Source of the DNA: Simplicispira metamorpha
GTDB taxonomy: Bacteria; Pseudomonadota; Gammaproteobacteria; Burkholderiales; Burkholderiaceae_C
Assembly: GCF_004341365.1 (NCBI RefSeq)
Contig: NZ_SLXH01000016.1
Coordinates: 27,294-91,293 of the forward strand
Direction of reading: 5' to 3'
Length of the DNA stretch: 64,000 nucleotides
Shown in pieces: positions 1-8,659 of this stretch; position 1 is the stretch's first letter, and each line of letters starts with the position of its first letter. The translations under genes were made by a program, and so were the position numbers. Below the pieces are notes generated by a model. It was not told where the DNA came from and did no database searches. It saw only the letters and a program-made list of their open reading frames with translations.

Positions 1-1
1 G

Positions 2-271
2 GCCCAGCGGCTGCGGCCCATCTTGATGACCACCGGCGCCATGGTGCTGGGTGCGGTGCCGCTGGCGCTGGCCCAGGGCGCGGGTGCTGAAACCCGCATG
101 CAAATTGGCTGGGTGATTGTGGGTGGCATGAGCCTGGGCACCTTGCTGACCATCTTTGTGGTGCCCACCATGTATGCGCTGCTGGCGCGCAAGTCGGTGC
201 CTGGGGCGCGCATGGAAGCAGAGCAGCCAGACCCGCACCCGGTGCCTCAGGGTTCACCCTTGTCGAAATGA
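2..271 (+). CDS. RND efflux transporter, C-terminal end (partial)
   Basis: The reading frame is open from the left edge, so only the last 89 or so residues are present. The visible part has the closing transmembrane helices of an RND (HAE1/AcrB-type) inner-membrane pump: a GAMVLGAVPLALA segment, a GWVIVGGMSLGTLLTIFVVP segment and a short charged cytoplasmic tail. This is the typical C-terminus of proton-driven multidrug or metabolite exporters that work with a periplasmic adaptor and an outer-membrane channel. Substrate cannot be inferred from this fragment. The start lies outside the window. Confidence 0.85.
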   Translation, partial: AQRLRPILMTTGAMVLGAVPLALAQGAGAETRMQIGWVIVGGMSLGTLLTIFVVPTMYALLARKSVPGARMEAEQPDPHPVPQGSPLSK

Positions 272-305
272 GGCTGCAATTCAACGCTGAAAGGAACTGT
301 GCCTG

Positions 306-767
306 ATGAATCCGAGAACCCTTGTTTTGTTGTTGACCGTAGCACTCATCACCGTGCTGGCCGTATTCAACTGGAATGCGCTGGCAACGCCGTCTGAAGT
401 CTCGCTGGGCTTGCTGTCTTTCGAGGCACCCCTGGGCGTGTTGATGCTGGGCCTGACGGTGTTGTTAGGGATTTTCTTCGTGGCGTATGTGCTGTCATTG
501 CAGGGCTCGGTGCTGCTGGAGACGCGGCGCCACGCCAAAGAAATGCAGGCGCAGCGCGAATTGGCCGACAAGGCCGAGGCTTCGCGCTTTACGGAACTGC
601 GCGCTTTTGTGCAAAGCCAGCAGGTTCAATCCCAAGAGGCCTTTATGGCACGCCTGGACGCCCTGGAGACCCATCTGATGGCGCGTGCCCAAGAGTCAGA
701 CAACAGTGCCGCTGCCTACATCGGGCAACTGGAGCAGCAAATCGGCCGCGCTCCCAGGCAGGGTTGA
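306..767 (+). CDS. Small inner-membrane protein, LapA-domain-like
   Basis: A 153-residue protein with two hydrophobic segments (about residues 6-25 and 36-60) followed by a charged, Glu/Gln/Ala-rich cytoplasmic tail predicted to be a coiled coil. This layout resembles the LapA/DUF1049 family of small membrane proteins, whose members are linked to lipopolysaccharide assembly; the assignment rests on topology only. It begins 34 nt after the RND gene and could be co-transcribed with it. The function is not established by the sequence. Confidence 0.7.
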   Translation: MNPRTLVLLLTVALITVLAVFNWNALATPSEVSLGLLSFEAPLGVLMLGLTVLLGIFFVAYVLSLQGSVLLETRRHAKEMQAQRELADKAEASRFTELRAFVQSQQVQSQEAFMARLDALETHLMARAQESDNSAAAYIGQLEQQIGRAPRQG

Positions 768-791
768 ACACCAGAGCCTGCCAGAAACAAC

Positions 792-828
792 TTCGGCCAC
801 GGCACAGGAGGAATGTGCGGTGGCCGAA
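792..828. terminator. Hairpin between convergent genes, possible bidirectional terminator
   Basis: Arms TTCGGCCACGGCAC and GTGCGGTGGCCGAA pair over 14 positions with one mismatch around a 9-nt loop. The hairpin lies between the convergent LapA-like gene and the cytochrome c gene. There is no long T-run, though the minus-strand exit reads GTTGTTT, so termination is inferred from position and stem strength. Confidence 0.5.
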
Positions 829-858
829 CGTACAGGGCGCTTGGGCGCCACTGCCGAT

Positions 859-1167
859 TTACTTTTGCGTCAGAACCCAGGTAGCCAGTTTCTTGGCTTC
901 TGCGTCGTTGACTTGGGCGTTGGCCGGCATGGGAACCGGGCCCCACACGCCAGCGCCGCCCTTGATGATTTTGGCAGCCAGCTTGTCCACCGCGTCTTTT
1001 TGGCCAGCGTACTTGGCTGCTACGTCTTTGTAAGAGGGGCCGACCAGTTTTTTGTCGATTGCGTGGCAGGCCATGCAGTTTTTGGCAGTGGCCAATGCCT
1101 GATCTGCCATGGCAGGGACAGCAGCCGACAGCGTCAGGGCAAGGATAGTCAGGGAGCGTTTCATCAT
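859..1167 (-). CDS. Periplasmic class I c-type cytochrome
   Basis: A 102-residue precursor beginning [21 protein letters not shown], a clear Sec signal peptide cut after AMA. The mature part carries one haem-binding motif, CMACH, near its N-terminus and a distal methionine in the GPVPMPAN region, as expected for a His/Met monohaem cytochrome of the c5/c551 type. Such proteins shuttle electrons in the periplasm, for example to a terminal oxidase. The start at 1167 is favoured over longer in-frame options because an AAGAGGAAAG ribosome-binding site sits just upstream and the signal peptide starts there. The electron partner is not given by the context. Confidence 0.9.
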   Translation of the reverse strand: MMKRSLTILALTLSAAVPAMADQALATAKNCMACHAIDKKLVGPSYKDVAAKYAGQKDAVDKLAAKIIKGGAGVWGPVPMPANAQVNDAEAKKLATWVLTQK

Positions 1168-1264
1168 GGTCTTTCCTCTTGGTTGGGGTACATTGCTTTT
1201 GATGCCATTGTAGTGATCCGGGTTGACTGCTGCTGGTGATTTGTTTTGTTCGTTGGGGGGCGCC

Positions 1265-1507
1265 ATGTATATGCTGGTTTTGGGAATTGCACTGTCGTTG
1301 CTGAAGTATCTGGACATAGCGCCCGTGGCGCAGTGGTCGTGGTGGTGGGTGCTGACGCCTTTTGCCCTCACCATACTGTGGTGGGCCTGGGCTGATTCCA
1401 CGGGCTACACCAAACGCAAGGCCATGGAAAAAATGGACCAACGCAAAAAAGACCGCCTCGACAAGCAAAAGCAAGCCTTGGGCATGCAACCACGCAAGCC
1501 GCGCTGA
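1265..1507 (+). CDS. Small Trp-rich membrane protein
   Basis: An 80-residue protein starting [16 protein letters not shown] with two hydrophobic stretches, a cluster of tryptophans (WSWWWV and WWAWAD) and a strongly basic/acidic C-terminal tail ([20 protein letters not shown]). This matches the small Trp-rich protein family seen in Burkholderiales, function unknown. The internal ATG at 1265 is preferred over the upstream GTG/ATG options because a G-rich ribosome-binding sequence (GGGGGG) lies 4 nt before it and the membrane segment starts there. Confidence 0.65.
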   Translation: MYMLVLGIALSLLKYLDIAPVAQWSWWWVLTPFALTILWWAWADSTGYTKRKAMEKMDQRKKDRLDKQKQALGMQPRKPR

Positions 1508-1603
1508 GCAGGCACGCGGCCATCTTCTGGCTGGCGCTGGGGTGGCAGATCGCTGGGGGATAATTCCTGCGCCCCCCAGTTAACCCCTTTACGAAAAATC
1601 ACC

Positions 1604-3463
1604 ATGCCTGTTTACCGCTCCAAAACCTCTACCGCCGGTCGCAATATGGCAGGTGCGCGCTCGCTCTGGCGCGCCACTGGCATGAAGGACGATGATTTTC
1701 AAAAGCCCATCATTGCCGTCGTCAACTCCTTCACCCAGTTCGTGCCTGGCCACGTTCACCTGAAGGATCTGGGCCAGCTGGTGGCCCGCGAGATTGAGGC
1801 CGCTGGCGGCGTGGCCAAAGAATTCAACACCATTGCCGTCGATGACGGCATCGCCATGGGCCATGACGGCATGCTGTATTCGCTGCCCAGCCGCGACATC
1901 ATTGCCGACTCGGTCGAGTACATGGTGAACGCGCACTGCGCCGATGCCATGGTGTGTATCTCGAACTGCGACAAGATCACCCCCGGCATGCTGATGGCTG
2001 CCATGCGCTTGAACATCCCGGTCATTTTTGTCTCGGGCGGGCCGATGGAGGCAGGCAAGGTGCGCTTGGCCAACCCGACCACGCAGACCATCGAATTCAA
2101 AAAGCTCGACCTGGTGGATGCCATGGTGATGGCCGTGGACAGCAGCGTCAGCGACGCCGATCTGGCCGAGGTCGAGCGCTCGGCCTGCCCCACCTGCGGC
2201 AGCTGCTCGGGCATGTTCACCGCCAACTCCATGAACTGCCTGACCGAGGCGCTGGGCCTGTCGCTGCCCGGCAACGGCACCGTGGTGGCTACGCACGCCG
2301 ACCGCGAAGCCCTGTTCAAGCAGGCCGGGCGCACCATCGTGGAGCTGTGCCGCCGCCATTACGAGCAGGACGACATGGCCGTGCTGCCGCGCGCCATCGG
2401 CCTGAAGGCCTTTGAAAACGCCATCACCCTCGACATCGCCATGGGCGGCTCCACCAACACCATCCTGCACCTGCTGGCCATTGCCCAGGAGGCCGAGATC
2501 GACTTCACGATGAAGGACATCGACCGCCTCTCGCGCGTGGTGCCGCAGCTGTGCAAGGTGGCGCCCAACACCAACAAGTACCACATCGAAGACGTCCACC
2601 GCGCTGGCGGCATCATGGCCATCCTGGGAGAGCTTGACCGCGCTGGCAAGCTGCATACCGACGTGCCCACGGTGCACGCCAAGACCATGAAGGATGCGCT
2701 CGACCAATGGGATATCGCGCGCAACCCGTCTGAAGCGGTCAAAACCTTCTACATGGCAGGCCCGGCTGGCATCCCCACGCAAGTGGCCTTCAGCCAGGCC
2801 ACGCGCTGGCCCAGCCTGGATTTGGATCGCGCCGAGGGCTGCATCCGCTCGGCCACGCACGCTTTCTCGCAAGAAGGTGGCCTGGCGGTGTTGCACGGCA
2901 ACATCGCGGTCGATGGCTGCGTGGTCAAGACAGCGGGTGTGGACGAGTCCATCCTGGTGTTCGAAGGCTCGGCCTTTGTGACCGAGTCGCAGGACGAAGC
3001 CGTGGCAGAAATCCTGGCCGACAACGTCAAGGCCGGTGACGTTGTCATCGTGCGCTACGAAGGCCCCAAGGGCGGCCCGGGCATGCAGGAAATGCTCTAC
3101 CCCACGAGCTACATCAAGTCCAAGGGCCTGGGCAAAGCCTGCGCGCTGCTGACCGATGGGCGTTTTTCGGGCGGCACGTCGGGGCTGTCGATAGGCCACT
3201 GCTCGCCGGAGGCTGCTGCCGGTGGCGCCATCGGCCTGGTGCAGCAGGGCGACCGCATCCGCATCGACATCCCCAACCGAACGATCGATGTGCTGGTCTC
3301 GGACGAGGAGCTGGCCCGCCGCCGTGCCGAGCAGGATGCCAAAGGCTGGAAGCCGGTGAAGCCGCGTCCGCGCAAGGTGTCGGCTGCGCTCAAGGCCTAC
3401 GCGCTGCTGGCCACCAGCGCCGACAAGGGCGCGGTGCGCGACCTGTCGCTGCTGGGCGACTGA
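1604..3463 (+). CDS. ilvD: Dihydroxy-acid dehydratase
   Basis: A 619-residue enzyme of normal family length that dehydrates 2,3-dihydroxy-isovalerate and 2,3-dihydroxy-3-methylvalerate to the 2-oxo acids in valine, isoleucine and leucine synthesis. The iron-sulfur cluster ligands are visible: Cys122 in the NCDKITPGM motif and Cys195 in [15 protein letters not shown] (Cys195, 198, 201). The C-terminal [14 protein letters not shown] motif is also present. The gene is monocistronic in appearance, with an intrinsic terminator directly downstream. An imperfect CTGGGGG/CCCCCAG inverted repeat at 1553-1579 overlaps a GATAAT sequence that may be its -10 element. Confidence 0.98.
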   Translation: MPVYRSKTSTAGRNMAGARSLWRATGMKDDDFQKPIIAVVNSFTQFVPGHVHLKDLGQLVAREIEAAGGVAKEFNTIAVDDGIAMGHDGMLYSLPSRDIIADSVEYMVNAHCADAMVCISNCDKITPGMLMAAMRLNIPVIFVSGGPMEAGKVRLANPTTQTIEFKKLDLVDAMVMAVDSSVSDADLAEVERSACPTCGSCSGMFTANSMNCLTEALGLSLPGNGTVVATHADREALFKQAGRTIVELCRRHYEQDDMAVLPRAIGLKAFENAITLDIAMGGSTNTILHLLAIAQEAEIDFTMKDIDRLSRVVPQLCKVAPNTNKYHIEDVHRAGGIMAILGELDRAGKLHTDVPTVHAKTMKDALDQWDIARNPSEAVKTFYMAGPAGIPTQVAFSQATRWPSLDLDRAEGCIRSATHAFSQEGGLAVLHGNIAVDGCVVKTAGVDESILVFEGSAFVTESQDEAVAEILADNVKAGDVVIVRYEGPKGGPGMQEMLYPTSYIKSKGLGKACALLTDGRFSGGTSGLSIGHCSPEAAAGGAIGLVQQGDRIRIDIPNRTIDVLVSDEELARRRAEQDAKGWKPVKPRPRKVSAALKAYALLATSADKGAVRDLSLLGD

Positions 3464-3497
3464 TGCCCCCACCGGGCGCGCAGGCGCCTGGTGCATG

Positions 3498-3532
3498 AAC
3501 CCGCTGGACACCCTCCCCAGCGGGTTTTCTTT
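3498..3532 (+). terminator. Rho-independent terminator after ilvD
   Basis: Perfect 10-bp arms AACCCGCTGG and CCAGCGGGTT with a 9-nt loop, followed by TTCTTTT. It starts 34 nt after the ilvD stop. Confidence 0.85.
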
Positions 3533-3548
3533 TGGTTGCTTTGTTTTT

Positions 3549-3587
3549 GATAGCTGCTAGCGCTTGCTGCGTAAGCGCTAGAGGCAC
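3549..3587 (+). repeat. Comamonadaceae-type dispersed repeat, copy 1 (intergenic, forward)
   Basis: Reads GATAGCTGCTAGCGCTTG, then a short spacer, then AAGCGCTAGAGGC: an imperfect palindrome around a central loop with a conserved GATAGC head and GAGGC tail. It lies between ilvD and lgt and serves here as the reference copy of the family. Confidence 0.8.
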
Positions 3588-3662
3588 TTTTTGCCTAAAA
3601 TTCAGCCCATCCAGCCAACCCGGTTTTTTGCGCGGGATTGGGTGCCGGGCACAATCGCCGCC

Positions 3663-4478
3663 ATGCTGATTTATCCCCACATTGATCCCGTTGCGTTGCA
3701 GATCGGCCCCTTGGCCATCCACTGGTATGGCCTGACGTATCTGGCGGCGTTTGGCCTGTTCATGTTTCTGGGCACGCGGCGCCTGCGCCATCCGCCCTTT
3801 GCGGCCATCACCGGGCCGGGTGCTTGGTCGCGCCGCGATGTGGAGGACATCTTGTTCCTGGGCGTGATGGGCGTCATCGTGGGAGGGCGGCTGGGTTACT
3901 GCCTGTTTTACAAGCCCGGTTATTACGCGACCCATCCGCTGGAGATTTTTGCCATCTGGCAGGGCGGCATGAGCTTTCATGGCGGCTTGCTCGGCGTCAT
4001 CGCTGCGATGGTCTGGTTTGCCCGCTCGCGCCAGCGGCCTTGGTTGCAGGTGGCTGACTTTGTCGCGCCCTGCGTGCCCACCGGGCTGGCGGCAGGGCGT
4101 GTGGGCAACTTCATCAATGGCGAGCTGTGGGGCCGCTTTGCCAGCCCCGATTTGCCTTGGGGCATGGTGTTTGCGCACAGCGGCTCCATGCAGCCGCGCC
4201 ACCCGTCGCAGGTGTACCAGTTTTTGCTCGAAGGGCTGTTGCTGTTCGTGCTGCTGTGGCTGTATGCGCGCCGTGAGCGCCGCCAGGGCCAGGTGGCGGC
4301 GGCCTTTTTGCTGGGCTATGGCGTGTTCCGCTTCATTGCCGAGTTCTTCCGCGAGCCCGACGGCTTCCTGGGCCTGTTGCCGCTGGGCATGAGCATGGGC
4401 CAGTGGCTGTGCCTGCCGATGGTGGCCGGTGGTGTGGGCCTGTGGCTGTGGGCCCAGCGCCAGCCGGTGCAAAAATAA
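3663..4478 (+). CDS. lgt: Prolipoprotein diacylglyceryl transferase
   Basis: A 271-residue polytopic inner-membrane enzyme that moves the diacylglyceryl group from phosphatidylglycerol to the lipobox cysteine of prolipoproteins, the first step of lipoprotein maturation. Family signatures are present: YGLTYL near the N-terminus, HGGLLGVI, the Lgt motif [14 protein letters not shown] at about residues 143-156, and RHPSQVYQ. Seven hydrophobic segments are expected. The start at 3663 ([10 protein letters not shown]) fits the family N-terminus; the longer in-frame version would add residues derived from the repeat upstream. Confidence 0.97.
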   Translation: MLIYPHIDPVALQIGPLAIHWYGLTYLAAFGLFMFLGTRRLRHPPFAAITGPGAWSRRDVEDILFLGVMGVIVGGRLGYCLFYKPGYYATHPLEIFAIWQGGMSFHGGLLGVIAAMVWFARSRQRPWLQVADFVAPCVPTGLAAGRVGNFINGELWGRFASPDLPWGMVFAHSGSMQPRHPSQVYQFLLEGLLLFVLLWLYARRERRQGQVAAAFLLGYGVFRFIAEFFREPDGFLGLLPLGMSMGQWLCLPMVAGGVGLWLWAQRQPVQK

Positions 4479-4484
4479 CAAGTC

Positions 4485-4539
4485 AAATTGGCATCAAAGC
4501 CTTACAGGCAGGGCGCTAAAAGCCATTGAATTAATAGCG
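4485..4539 (-). repeat. Dispersed repeat, copy 2 (intergenic, reverse)
   Basis: Reads AGCCTTACAGGCAGGGCGCTAAAAGC..ATTGAATTAATAGC in two parts, a degenerate reverse-orientation copy of the family with the typical ATTAATAGC end. It lies between lgt and the malonyl-CoA decarboxylase gene. Confidence 0.5.
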
Positions 4540-4628
4540 TTTGGTGTTGTCGTACTGCACGCCATGCAAGGATTTTGGGGCTGTTTTCTGACGCCAGGCC
4601 GTGGTTTTCCTCTGGTATGGTTAAGTCC

Positions 4629-6083
4629 ATGAAAAACGCCCCCGACTGGATTGCCCGCAGCGTCTCTCGCCTGCGTTCTGCGCCGCCTGACGCGGCCGAT
4701 AAAACCGTGCCCCCAGCGGCCAGCGCCAAGGCCGCTGCCGCACCGCGCACCACCCATGACCGCTTGCAGGCCACGCTGCGCCGGGGCCAGGAAGCACTGT
4801 CGCCGCGCGCACTGCGCCGCGTACTGACCGATCTGCAAGCCGTGATCCAGCCGCGCACCAGCGAGTTGGAGGGCGGACGCCGTGCGCAGGTGGTGGCTGA
4901 CTGGTACGCCCAGGCCCAACCTGCCGAGCGCCACGACCTGTGGCTGCTGATGTGCGAGCAGTTCGCGCCCGATGCCACGCGTTTCCAATCTGCGCGCCAA
5001 CGCTACGAGGCCGCCGCAGGCACCGAGGAAGAGGGCCAGGCCGAAATCACGCTGCGCCGCGCTCTGGTGTCGCCGCGCACGCGCCTGTTGCAGCGCTTTG
5101 CCGTGTTCCCCGAGGGCATGCGCTTTCTGGTGGACTTGCGCGCCGAGTTGCTGCCCCACCTCAAGAGCGACAAGCGCCTGCTGGCGCTGGACGCCGAGCT
5201 GGAGCACCTGTTTTCCACCTGGTTTGACGTGGCTTTTCTGGAGCTGCGGCGCCTGTCCTGGGACTCGCCCGCCTCGCTGATCGAAAAGCTCATCAAATAC
5301 GAGGCCGTGCACGACATCCGCAGCTGGGCCGACCTGAAAAACCGCCTCGACAGCGACCGCCGCTGCTACGGGTTCTTTCACCCGCGCCTGCCCAACGAGC
5401 CACTCATTTTTGTGGAAGTGGCGCTGGTCGACAGCATCTCCAGCAGCATCACGCCGCTGCTGGACGAGGCGGCTGCGCCCACCGACATCAGCCGTGCCTC
5501 CACGGCCATTTTCTATTCGATCAGCAACACGCAAACTGGCCTGCGCGGCGTCAGCTTTGGCGATTCGCTCATCAAGCACGTGGTCGAGACGCTGTGCGCC
5601 GAGTTTCCGCGCCTGCGCACGTTTGCCACGCTCTCGCCCATTCCGGGCTTTCGCGCCTGGCTGGGCAAAAACGCACCGGCCATGCTGAATCGGTTCAGTG
5701 ACAAGCAACGCGCCGAGCTGGCCCGCGAAGTGGGCGCCGAGCCGCTCCAGGCCCCCGCACTGCTGGCCGCTGCCGACAAGGCGCTGGCGCTGGAGCCCAA
5801 ATCGGCGCTGCGCCAGTGGCTGCTGCAATGCGCCGCGCACTACCTGGCGCGCGAGCTGCCAGACGGCAAGCCCATCGACCCGGTGGCGCGCTTCCATTTG
5901 GGCAACGGCGCGCGCGTGGAGCGCCTGAACTGGGCGGGCGACCCGTCCTCCAAGGGGCAAAAACAGTCTTACGGGCTGATGGTCAATTACCTCTACGACC
6001 TCAAGCGCATCGACAAGCACCGCAGTTTGCTGGCACAAGGCAAGGTGCCCGCCTCCAAAGACATTGAAAGCCTGTGCCCGTGA
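4629..6083 (+). CDS. Malonyl-CoA decarboxylase
   Basis: A 484-residue protein matching the malonyl-CoA decarboxylase family: an N-terminal helical domain (to about residue 170) and a C-terminal acetyltransferase-like catalytic domain. Telling segments are FHPRLPNEPLIFVEVAL, AIFYSISNTQ with the following GLRGVSFG, LSPIPGF, and the closing FHLGNGARVERLNW and GLMVNYLYDL. It converts malonyl-CoA to acetyl-CoA and CO2. With the malonyl-CoA synthetase gene 0.9 kb downstream it forms a malonate catabolic pathway (malonate to malonyl-CoA to acetyl-CoA). Two starts are possible, 4617 (MVKSMK) and 4629 (MKNAPDW); neither has a strong ribosome-binding site. Confidence 0.93.
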   Translation: MKNAPDWIARSVSRLRSAPPDAADKTVPPAASAKAAAAPRTTHDRLQATLRRGQEALSPRALRRVLTDLQAVIQPRTSELEGGRRAQVVADWYAQAQPAERHDLWLLMCEQFAPDATRFQSARQRYEAAAGTEEEGQAEITLRRALVSPRTRLLQRFAVFPEGMRFLVDLRAELLPHLKSDKRLLALDAELEHLFSTWFDVAFLELRRLSWDSPASLIEKLIKYEAVHDIRSWADLKNRLDSDRRCYGFFHPRLPNEPLIFVEVALVDSISSSITPLLDEAAAPTDISRASTAIFYSISNTQTGLRGVSFGDSLIKHVVETLCAEFPRLRTFATLSPIPGFRAWLGKNAPAMLNRFSDKQRAELAREVGAEPLQAPALLAAADKALALEPKSALRQWLLQCAAHYLARELPDGKPIDPVARFHLGNGARVERLNWAGDPSSKGQKQSYGLMVNYLYDLKRIDKHRSLLAQGKVPASKDIESLCP

Positions 6084-6127
6084 CCCCTCCCGGGGCGCGT
6101 TGAAATTCATCCAGAAAAGGGTATTGC

Positions 6128-6949
6128 ATGTCAGGAGAAGTGATTGCTGCGCCGGTGGTCGGCGCAGCCCCGGCGGCGGCCGGTGTGGTGCGCGTCACGT
6201 TGCGCCACAGCGGCAGGCTCAACGCCATGTCGCGCGCCATGTGGCGCCAGCTGCGCTCTGTTTTTGAGAGCATTCAGCGCAGCCAGGACGTGCGCTGCGT
6301 GCTGATTGAGGGCGATGGCGGCGCGTTTTGCGCGGGCGGCGATATTTCGGAATACCCGGCGTTTCGCTTTGATGCGGCGCAGCTGCGCGATTTTCACGAG
6401 GGCGATGTGTGGGGCGGCCTGCAGGCCATGCTCGATTGCGATGTGCCCATCGTGGCGCACATTGCGGGTGCCTGCATGGGCGCGGGCGTGGAGATTGCCA
6501 GCTGCTGCGATCTGCGCATTGCGGGCACGTCCGCGCGTTTTGGTGCGCCGATTGCCAAACTGGGCTTTCCGATGGCGCCGCGCGAGGCACAACTGGTGGC
6601 TGGTGCGGTCGGTGAACTCACAGCGCGCCAGATGCTGCTGGAGGCGGCCACCTTCAGCGCCAGTGACATGCTGGCGCGTGGCTTTTTGAGCCGGGTGGTG
6701 GCAGACGAGCAGCTGGCCGTCGATGCCCTGGGCAGCGCCTGCCGCATCGCCGCGCTGGCGCCCCAAGCCGCACGCATGACCAAACAAACATTTCGGGCAT
6801 TAAAAGTGCCTCCAGCCCTTGATGGGTGCGCGCTACCAGCTATCGAAACCATAGTAAACGGCAGCGCCGACCCCTACGCCTACGCCGACAGCGCCGAGCA
6901 CCGCGAAGGCATTACGGCCTTTCTGGCCAAACGTCCCCCTGTTTTTTGA
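6128..6949 (+). CDS. Enoyl-CoA hydratase/isomerase family protein
   Basis: A 273-residue crotonase-fold protein. It shows the CoA/oxyanion motifs CAGGDISE (about residues 69-76) and the GACMGAGVEIASCCDLRIA helix typical of the superfamily. It sits 45 nt after malonyl-CoA decarboxylase and only 5 nt before malonyl-CoA synthetase, so it is very likely in their operon; a role on a malonyl- or acyl-CoA intermediate is inferred, the exact substrate is not evident. Near the C-terminus (about residues 227-241) the reading frame runs through a copy of the dispersed repeat, giving the segment VPPALDGCALPAIET without a frameshift. Confidence 0.85.
   Translation: MSGEVIAAPVVGAAPAAAGVVRVTLRHSGRLNAMSRAMWRQLRSVFESIQRSQDVRCVLIEGDGGAFCAGGDISEYPAFRFDAAQLRDFHEGDVWGGLQAMLDCDVPIVAHIAGACMGAGVEIASCCDLRIAGTSARFGAPIAKLGFPMAPREAQLVAGAVGELTARQMLLEAATFSASDMLARGFLSRVVADEQLAVDALGSACRIAALAPQAARMTKQTFRALKVPPALDGCALPAIETIVNGSADPYAYADSAEHREGITAFLAKRPPVF
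6806..6850 (-). repeat. Dispersed repeat, copy 3, inside the enoyl-CoA hydratase gene
   Basis: A reverse-orientation copy: GTGCCTCCAGCCCTTGAT, then GGGTGCGCGCTACCAGC and TATCGAAACC. It keeps the GCCTCCAGC and GCGCTACCAGCTATC arms of the family and is read in frame by the host gene. Confidence 0.7.
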
Positions 6950-6954
6950 AACCT

Positions 6955-8508
6955 ATGCGCTCACACAATCTGTTTGCCGCCTTGCGCGCGGCCTTTCCCT
7001 CTGACTTGGATCTGGTGGCCGTGGAAACCACCGCCCCCGACGGCACGGCGCTGAATTACACCTGGCGCGACCTGGACCACGCCAGCGCCCGCATGGCCAA
7101 TTTGCTGGCCTCGCTGGCGCTGCCCGAGGGCAGCCGCGTGGCGGTGCAGGTCGAAAAATCCGTCGAGGCCATGGTGCTGTACCTAGCCACACTGCGCGCG
7201 GGCTGCGTGTTCTTGCCGCTCAACACCGCCTACCAGAGCAGCGAGATCGAATACTTCATCGGCAACGCCGAGCCTGCTGTGGTGGTGTGTACGCCGGGCA
7301 ACTTTGGCTGGGTGTCCAAAATCGCCTTCACGGCGGGTACGCAGCAGGTGTTCACGCTGGGCGACGACCGCACCGGCTCCTTGCTGGAGCGCGCTGCTCA
7401 CCACGCCGACCAGCACCAGCCGGTGGCCCGCACGGCGGACGATTTGGCCGCCATCCTTTACACCAGCGGCACCACCGGGCGCAGCAAAGGGGCCATGCTG
7501 ACGCACGGCAATCTGCTCTCTAACGCGGTCATGCTCAAGGACTACTGGGGCTGGGTGCCGGGCGATGTGCTCATCCACGCGCTGCCGATTTTTCATGTGC
7601 ACGGGCTGTTTGTGGCCATCCATGCGGCGCTGCTCAATGGCAGCAAGATGATCTGGCTGGCCAAGTTCGAGCCCAAAGCCGCCATTTCCGCCATGGCCCG
7701 CGCCACGGTGTTCATGGGCGTGCCCACGCTGTACGTGCGCATGCTGGCCGAGCCCGGCCTGACCCGCGAGGCGGTGCAGAACATGCGCCTGTTCATCTCC
7801 GGGTCGGCGCCACTGCTGATCGAAACCTTTACCGCGTGGCAGCAGCGCACCGGCCACACCATCCTGGAGCGCTACGGCATGAGTGAAACCATCATGCTCA
7901 CCTCCAACCCCTATGCCGCTGACGCTCGCTACGGTGGCCAAGACGAGCGCCGTGGCGCCACCGTCGGCTTTGCGCTGCCCGGCGTGGGCCTGCGCGTGGT
8001 CAACGATGCCAACCAGCCGCTGCCCGTGGGCGAGATCGGCAACATCCAGGTGCAAGGCCCCAATGTGTTCAAAGGCTACTGGCGCATGCCGGAAAAAACC
8101 GCTGAAGAATTCACGCCCGATGGCTGGTTCAAGACCGGCGACGTGGGCCTGGTGGACGCGCGCGGTTACGTCAGCATCGTCGGGCGCAGCAAAGACCTGA
8201 TCATCTCGGGCGGCTACAACGTCTATCCCGCCGAGGTGGAGGCTGCCATCAACGAGCTGCCCGGCGTGGCCGAGAGTGCCGTGGTGGGTGTGCCACACCC
8301 CGATTTTGGTGAGGTGGGCGTGGCCGTGCTGGTGGCCCGGCCCGGTGCCCAGCCCGATGCCGAGGCCATCGTGGCCCAGCTCAAAATCCAGCTGGCCAAT
8401 TTCAAGATTCCCAAGCGCTGCTTTGTGGTGGCAGAACTGCCGCGCAACACCATGGGCAAGGTGCAAAAGAACCTGCTGCGGGCGCAGTACCAGAGCTTGT
8501 TTGCCTGA
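6955..8508 (+). CDS. matB: Malonyl-CoA synthetase (AMP-forming acyl-CoA ligase)
   Basis: A 517-residue ANL-superfamily enzyme. The AMP-binding motif YTSGTTGRSKGA begins at residue 169; the ERYGMSET motif, the GWFKTGDVG adenine/ribose-binding segment, the GRSKDLIISGGYNVYP hinge and the C-terminal catalytic Lys502 (NTMGKVQK) are all present. The very close similarity in layout to MatB-type ligases and the adjacent malonyl-CoA decarboxylase make malonate the likely substrate. It starts 5 nt after the hydratase gene. The ATG at 6955 is chosen because upstream sequence in the same frame overlaps the hydratase gene and lacks homology-like character. Confidence 0.92.
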   Translation: MRSHNLFAALRAAFPSDLDLVAVETTAPDGTALNYTWRDLDHASARMANLLASLALPEGSRVAVQVEKSVEAMVLYLATLRAGCVFLPLNTAYQSSEIEYFIGNAEPAVVVCTPGNFGWVSKIAFTAGTQQVFTLGDDRTGSLLERAAHHADQHQPVARTADDLAAILYTSGTTGRSKGAMLTHGNLLSNAVMLKDYWGWVPGDVLIHALPIFHVHGLFVAIHAALLNGSKMIWLAKFEPKAAISAMARATVFMGVPTLYVRMLAEPGLTREAVQNMRLFISGSAPLLIETFTAWQQRTGHTILERYGMSETIMLTSNPYAADARYGGQDERRGATVGFALPGVGLRVVNDANQPLPVGEIGNIQVQGPNVFKGYWRMPEKTAEEFTPDGWFKTGDVGLVDARGYVSIVGRSKDLIISGGYNVYPAEVEAAINELPGVAESAVVGVPHPDFGEVGVAVLVARPGAQPDAEAIVAQLKIQLANFKIPKRCFVVAELPRNTMGKVQKNLLRAQYQSLFA

Positions 8509-8515
8509 GCCAGGA

Positions 8516-8533
8516 GGGGAGGGGAGGGGAGGG
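8516..8533 (+). other. Predicted G-quadruplex tract
   Basis: GGGGAGGGGAGGGGAGGG: four G-runs separated by single A residues, starting 7 nt after the matB stop codon. This matches the canonical parallel quadruplex pattern with the shortest loops, on the coding (RNA-sense) strand of the malonate operon. Confidence 0.7.
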
Positions 8534-8537
8534 CGCA

Positions 8538-8580
8538 AAAATCGCCTCCAGCATGGCATGGCTGGAGGCGATTTTGCTTC
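8538..8580 (+). terminator. Rho-independent terminator after matB
   Basis: Perfect 15-bp arms AAAATCGCCTCCAGC and GCTGGAGGCGATTTT with an 8-nt loop; because the outer arms are A/T runs the hairpin could work in both directions, serving matB on the plus strand and uspA on the minus strand. Confidence 0.85.
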
Positions 8581-8585
8581 TGAAT

Positions 8586-8634
8586 TGATAGCTGCTTGCG
8601 CTTGGTGCGCAAGGCGTAGAGCCTGATTTGGCTT
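8586..8634 (+). repeat. Dispersed repeat, copy 4 (intergenic, forward)
   Basis: Reads GATAGCTGCTTGCGCTTGG then TGCGCAAGGCGTAGAGCC and TGATTTGGCTT. It lies between the matB terminator and the 3' end of uspA. Confidence 0.8.
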
Positions 8635-8659
8635 GAAGTGAATGCGCTGTCCGCAGCGT

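Noticed and set aside
1589..3511. A 640-residue minus-strand frame opposite ilvD
   Set aside because: Shadow of ilvD codon bias; no motif and no plausible ribosome-binding site.
8514..8533. The GGGGA runs as a variable-number tandem repeat
   Set aside because: Only about four units; better described as a quadruplex-type tract, although length variation between strains remains possible.
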